From NCBI GenBank assembly GCA_964511865.1, contig CAZEHW010000152.1, positions 1 through 8,569 of the forward strand: DNA of 8,569 nucleotides, read 5' to 3'. Every line of letters begins with the position of its first letter. The stretch's first letter is position 1. A program made the translations under genes and the position numbers. This stretch comes from ChocPot-Mid sp964511865. Lineage in GTDB: Bacteria; Bacteroidota; Ignavibacteria; Kapaibacteriales; UBA2268. Under the pieces are notes generated by a model that saw nothing but the letters and a program-made list of their open reading frames with translations, was not told the origin of the DNA and did no database searches. Positions 5,767 through 8,569 of the stretch are shown piece after piece.

Positions 5767-7686
5767 TTATTTGAAGAAGCGATTATGCCATAGCGACAAA
5801 GTCATTAAGGAGAAGATTTGCAAGCCCTGATTTTGCTTGCCTGATTTATGGAGTAAGAATAATTTATTGATGTAATCTTTATTGAAGATTTTATCTTTTA
5901 CAAAATATGAATCCATGACTGTTGAGTATGCAAAATTGTACCAGTCGTTACGAAGCCATTCGTTAACAGGAGCCCAAAAGCCCTGCTTTTTGCGGTAAAC
6001 GATTTCATGAGGCAATATTGATTCCACAGCTTTTTTTAATACATTCTTCGTGGCAGTTCTGTTTGGTACTTTGATTTCAGGAGGAATTGACATTGTAAAC
6101 TCGACAAGCCGATGGTCTAAAAACGGAACTCTTGCTTCAATGCTGTGAGCCATTCCTATTTTATCAACACGCATTAATAAAAGCTCAGCTAATCTTTGCT
6201 GTAACTCCACATAAGCAATACGCTGTAGATAATCAGCATCACTCTTTAAGGACAATGCTTCATTGTGGAGCATCTCAGCATACTTTTCAGGAATATCAAT
6301 GAGATGTTGATATTTCGGTTCAAAGAGTGCTGACTGCTGTGTCGGTGGAAGCATCGAAACACCCGACCAATATAATTGATTGTTGTATGTTCCGCGTCTG
6401 AGATACTCAAGCATCAGCATTTGATTTTTATATACAAGAGCCGGTTTTGCCAATCCATAAGTCATCTTTCTCATGAACTGAGGCATTGACTGATAGTATT
6501 TCCACCATGTTTTATAGAAATTGTAATCCCTGAGCATCCAGTTATAACCGCAGAATTGTTCGTCACTGCCCTCCCCTACCTGAATGACGATAGTTCCTGA
6601 ATCGCGAGTGAGTTTGCTGAGGAAATATAAAGGCATACAGACAGGGTCTGCGTTTGGTTCGTCCTCGTGCCATGTTAAATCTTCGAGAATCGGGAAAGCA
6701 TCGTTGTGGTCAATCAGAATTTCACGATGATTAGTTCCGTATAGTTTAGCAATCTTCCTTGCATAATCCAGTTCGTTATATTTTTCCAATTCTTTGAAGC
6801 CGACAGAAAAAGTATCAACAGGTCTGTCCATCAGCTCAGCCATGAGAGCTACATTTAAACTTGAATCAACACCACCGCTCAGGAAAACACCGAAAGGAAC
6901 ATCGCTCATCATTCGGTCTTTAATAGCCTTCCTGAGTAAACTTAGTACTTCATCATGAATTTCGTTTTCTGATAATTTTGTGTATTCCTGATTTTGCTTA
7001 AGCGATGACCAATATCTTTTAATTTCAACTTCACCATGTTTGTTCAGTTTTAAAAAGTGTCCGGCAGAAAGTTTTTTAATATTTTTAAATAATGATTCGC
7101 GGTTTGAAGACATTCCCCAGTTCAGATAATTCGGAAGTTCGTTAAAATTTAATTCAGGAGAAATTGAGGGATGTTGTAATATTGATTTAATTTCGGAACC
7201 AAAAACAAACCTGCCATTTTGAATTGTATAATAAAATGGTTTGATTCCAATACGGTCTCTTGCGCAGAAAAGTTCTTTTTTTTCTTCATCCCAAACTGCA
7301 AAAGCCCACATACCCAGCATCTTTGAAACAATTTCAGAACCCCATTCTTTGTATCCGAGAAGAATTGTTTCCGTATCAGAATTTGAGCGGTACTTATAAC
7401 CCTTAGCAATCAGTTCCTGTCGGATGTCTTGATGATTATAAATTTCTCCGTTAAAAACAATTGTAAATCTGCCGTCGGGAGTTGTCATTGGCTGATTACC
7501 TGCTTCGCTAAGGTCTATGATAGCAAGGCGTCGAAAAGCAAGACCACAGCGTCTGTCATTAGACATCCACTGACCATCGGAATCAGGTCCACGGTGAATT
7601 ATTACATCACTCATGGATTTGAGTACAGATTGATTTATCTGAGATTCATAACTGCTATACTCGACTATGCCCGCTATGCCACACAT
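5767..7686 (-). CDS. asnB: Asparagine synthase (glutamine-hydrolysing)
   Basis: This 639-residue class II glutamine amidotransferase makes asparagine from aspartate, glutamine and ATP in the cytosol. The frame extends 14 codons upstream, but class II amidotransferases need Cys directly after the initiator Met, so MCGIAGIVEY at 7686 is the start and Cys2 the nucleophile. Glutaminase motifs: HRGPD (31-35), RLAIIDLS (53-60), FNGEIYN (78-84), SDTETIL (103-109), RDRIGIKPFYY (143-153). Synthetase motifs: the PP-loop SGGVDSS (270-276) for ATP, EDEPNADP (341-348), GEGSDEQFCGY (371-381; family members usually end FGGY or FAGY), EARVPFLDH (517-525), and KQGFWAPVNEWL (567-578). It is longer than the E. 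coli enzyme (554) and in the range of the roughly 600-650-residue AsnB group, some of which amidate cell-surface sugars; true asparagine synthesis is likely but not proven. Four bases separate it from pdxJ; AAGGA at 7698-7702 lies inside the pdxJ end, so translation is probably coupled. Confidence 0.93.
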   Translation of the reverse strand: MCGIAGIVEYSSYESQINQSVLKSMSDVIIHRGPDSDGQWMSNDRRCGLAFRRLAIIDLSEAGNQPMTTPDGRFTIVFNGEIYNHQDIRQELIAKGYKYRSNSDTETILLGYKEWGSEIVSKMLGMWAFAVWDEEKKELFCARDRIGIKPFYYTIQNGRFVFGSEIKSILQHPSISPELNFNELPNYLNWGMSSNRESLFKNIKKLSAGHFLKLNKHGEVEIKRYWSSLKQNQEYTKLSENEIHDEVLSLLRKAIKDRMMSDVPFGVFLSGGVDSSLNVALMAELMDRPVDTFSVGFKELEKYNELDYARKIAKLYGTNHREILIDHNDAFPILEDLTWHEDEPNADPVCMPLYFLSKLTRDSGTIVIQVGEGSDEQFCGYNWMLRDYNFYKTWWKYYQSMPQFMRKMTYGLAKPALVYKNQMLMLEYLRRGTYNNQLYWSGVSMLPPTQQSALFEPKYQHLIDIPEKYAEMLHNEALSLKSDADYLQRIAYVELQQRLAELLLMRVDKIGMAHSIEARVPFLDHRLVEFTMSIPPEIKVPNRTATKNVLKKAVESILPHEIVYRKKQGFWAPVNEWLRNDWYNFAYSTVMDSYFVKDKIFNKDYINKLFLLHKSGKQNQGLQIFSLMTLSLWHNRFFK

Positions 7687-7690
7687 AATA

Positions 7691-8452
7691 TTATATTTCC
7701 TTATCAGAAATTTTTTGAAGCAAACCATTAATTTCAGATCTATGAATTATTTTAAGCATTTCTTTAACGGCATTTTCGATTCCAACATATATTGAACGAG
7801 AAATTATGGAGTGACCGATGCTTAATTCATGAATGTTTTTTATTTGAGCAACAGGGTGGGTATTCGAATAGTTCAAACCATGACCGGCAGCAACTTTTAA
7901 ATTTAAATTAAATGCATATTGGGTTGCTTTATCTAAGCGGCTCAATTCATTTTTAATTGATTTTTCATCTTTGAGATTGGCATAAACTCCGGTATGCAAT
8001 TCAACCATATCACCACCTACTTTTTTAACGGCATCAATTTGTTTGCTATCAGGTTCTATAAAAAAGCTGACAAAGATATTTTTTTCGTGCATTCTTTCAG
8101 TTAATTTTTTATACTTGAGGATATTTGAAGCAACATCCAAACCACCTTCTGTTGTCAGTTCCTGACGTTTTTCGGGAACAATCGTTACCATATCAGGTAA
8201 AGATTTAAGAGCAATTTTAATTATTTCTTCGTTTGCAGCCATTTCCAAATCGAGTTTCCCTGTTACCATTTCCCTAAGCAGACTCAAATCCCTGTCGTTG
8301 ACATGTCGCCGGTCTTCACGTAAATGGCAAACAATTCCGCTTGCCCCAGCAAGTTCTGCTTTTAGTGCGGCAGTAACAGGTTCAGGTTCGTTACCTCCAC
8401 GTGCGTTGCGAACAGTTGCAACATGGTCAATATTAACATTTAAAGTTATCAT
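7691..8452 (-). CDS. pdxJ: Pyridoxine 5'-phosphate synthase
   Basis: This 253-residue TIM-barrel enzyme performs the last ring-closing step of DXP-dependent vitamin B6 synthesis: 1-deoxy-D-xylulose 5-phosphate plus 3-amino-2-oxopropyl phosphate give pyridoxine 5'-phosphate. The open frame reaches a TTG at 8464, but the ATG at 8452 starts the conserved first strand (MITLNVNIDHVATVRNARGG) and fits the family length of about 240-255. Motifs in order: HLREDRRH (43-50), DLEMAA (68-73), IVPEKRQELTTEGGLDV (91-107), ELHTGVYA (151-158), AAGHGLNY (188-195), IGHSIISRSIYVGI (212-225). His43, Glu70 and His191 align with the catalytic His45, Glu72 and His193 of the E. coli enzyme. It is the first gene of a pair with asnB. 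The other B6 genes of this route are not in the window. Its substrate DXP comes from a transketolase-related enzyme (DXS), but the split transketolase nearby is not DXS by its motifs. Confidence 0.96.
   Translation of the reverse strand: MITLNVNIDHVATVRNARGGNEPEPVTAALKAELAGASGIVCHLREDRRHVNDRDLSLLREMVTGKLDLEMAANEEIIKIALKSLPDMVTIVPEKRQELTTEGGLDVASNILKYKKLTERMHEKNIFVSFFIEPDSKQIDAVKKVGGDMVELHTGVYANLKDEKSIKNELSRLDKATQYAFNLNLKVAAGHGLNYSNTHPVAQIKNIHELSIGHSIISRSIYVGIENAVKEMLKIIHRSEINGLLQKISDKEI
7698..7702 (-). promoter_or_regulatory. Ribosome binding site of asnB within the pdxJ 3' end
   Basis: The minus strand reads AAGGA, 11 bases before the asnB ATG at 7686 and within the last codons of pdxJ. The spacing is a little long but usable. 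It supports the short asnB start over the upstream ATG at 7728. Confidence 0.5.
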
Positions 8453-8483
8453 TTTTTTATCCAAAATTTATTTAATATAAAAA

Positions 8484-8491
8484 CAAAAATA
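8484..8491 (-). promoter_or_regulatory. Possible -7 promoter element for pdxJ-asnB
   Basis: The minus strand reads TATTTTTG, an exact TAnnTTTG match, 31 bases upstream of the pdxJ ATG. It lies between that start and the terminator at 8534-8557, where a promoter is needed if the terminator works. No good -33 TTTG is seen. Confidence 0.38.
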
Positions 8492-8528
8492 TGAAAATTT
8501 GAGGAGAAAAAGGTTTTTATCCATCAAA

Positions 8529-8557
8529 TTAAAAAGGACGGGCAAATACCCATCCTT
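8529..8557 (-). terminator. Intrinsic terminator of an upstream minus-strand gene
   Basis: On the minus strand AAGGATGGG and CCCGTCCTT (8557-8549 and 8542-8534) pair over nine positions with one G-U, around the loop TATTTG. The run TTTTTAATTT follows directly. Only on the minus strand is the central pair a G-U; on the plus strand it is a C-A mismatch. It therefore belongs to a gene that ends beyond or at the right edge and reads toward pdxJ. Confidence 0.72.
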
Positions 8558-8569
8558 CTTGTAATTACA

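Noticed and set aside
7149..7409. Minus-strand open frame of 86 codons within asnB
   Set aside because: It is a different frame on the same strand as asnB inside the glutaminase domain; asnB reads through without interruption, so there is no sign of a frameshift.
7429..7731. Plus-strand open frame of 100 codons over the asnB 5' end
   Set aside because: It is antisense to the conserved start of asnB and has no features of its own.

Overview
This is an AT-rich stretch of chromosome from what looks like a Gram-negative member of the Bacteroidota/Ignavibacteriota/Kapabacteria part of the FCB group. The placement rests on four things: a C-terminal type IX secretion (T9SS) sorting domain on the first gene, two or three lipobox proteins, mostly weak Shine-Dalgarno sites, and upstream sequences matching the Bacteroidota -7 consensus TAnnTTTG. 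The exact phylum is an inference. Most genes lie on the minus strand. There are no rRNA, tRNA, CRISPR or transposase genes, and no gene-free stretch exceeds 300 bases.

Layout from left to right. Bases 2-514 (+) hold the 3' end of a secreted WD40/beta-propeller-like protein with a T9SS sorting domain. Bases 536-728 are a cluster of short palindromic repeats, including a REPIN-like doublet, lying between convergent genes. Bases 740-3292 (-) hold a three-gene cluster: transketolase N-terminal subunit, a small unknown lipoprotein, then transketolase C-terminal subunit. The two halves of one enzyme are thus separated by an unrelated envelope protein. Bases 3293-3541 are a divergent promoter region. 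Bases 3542-3919 (+) encode a small exported heavy-metal-associated (HMA) domain protein. Bases 4081-5580 (-) encode a large, very AT-rich lipoprotein that I do not recognise. Bases 5587-5766 are a spacer with a C/G-rich hairpin. Bases 5767-8452 (-) hold pdxJ followed after 4 bases by a glutamine-hydrolysing asparagine synthase. The right edge carries a hairpin terminator for a minus-strand gene lying beyond the window.

The transketolase pair should form one TPP-dependent enzyme of the non-oxidative pentose phosphate pathway. PdxJ makes pyridoxine 5'-phosphate from 1-deoxy-D-xylulose 5-phosphate. The two units therefore touch connected sugar-phosphate metabolism, but nothing in the sequence shows joint regulation. 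Three published-family starts were shortened from the longest open frame: asnB (the catalytic Cys must be residue 2), pdxJ (internal ATG instead of TTG) and the large lipoprotein (GGAG spacing favours an ATG six bases inside a GTG).

I see no clear new defence or mobile system. The most unusual items are the palindromic repeat cluster, the lipoprotein inserted between the transketolase halves, and the unrecognised 499-residue lipoprotein.
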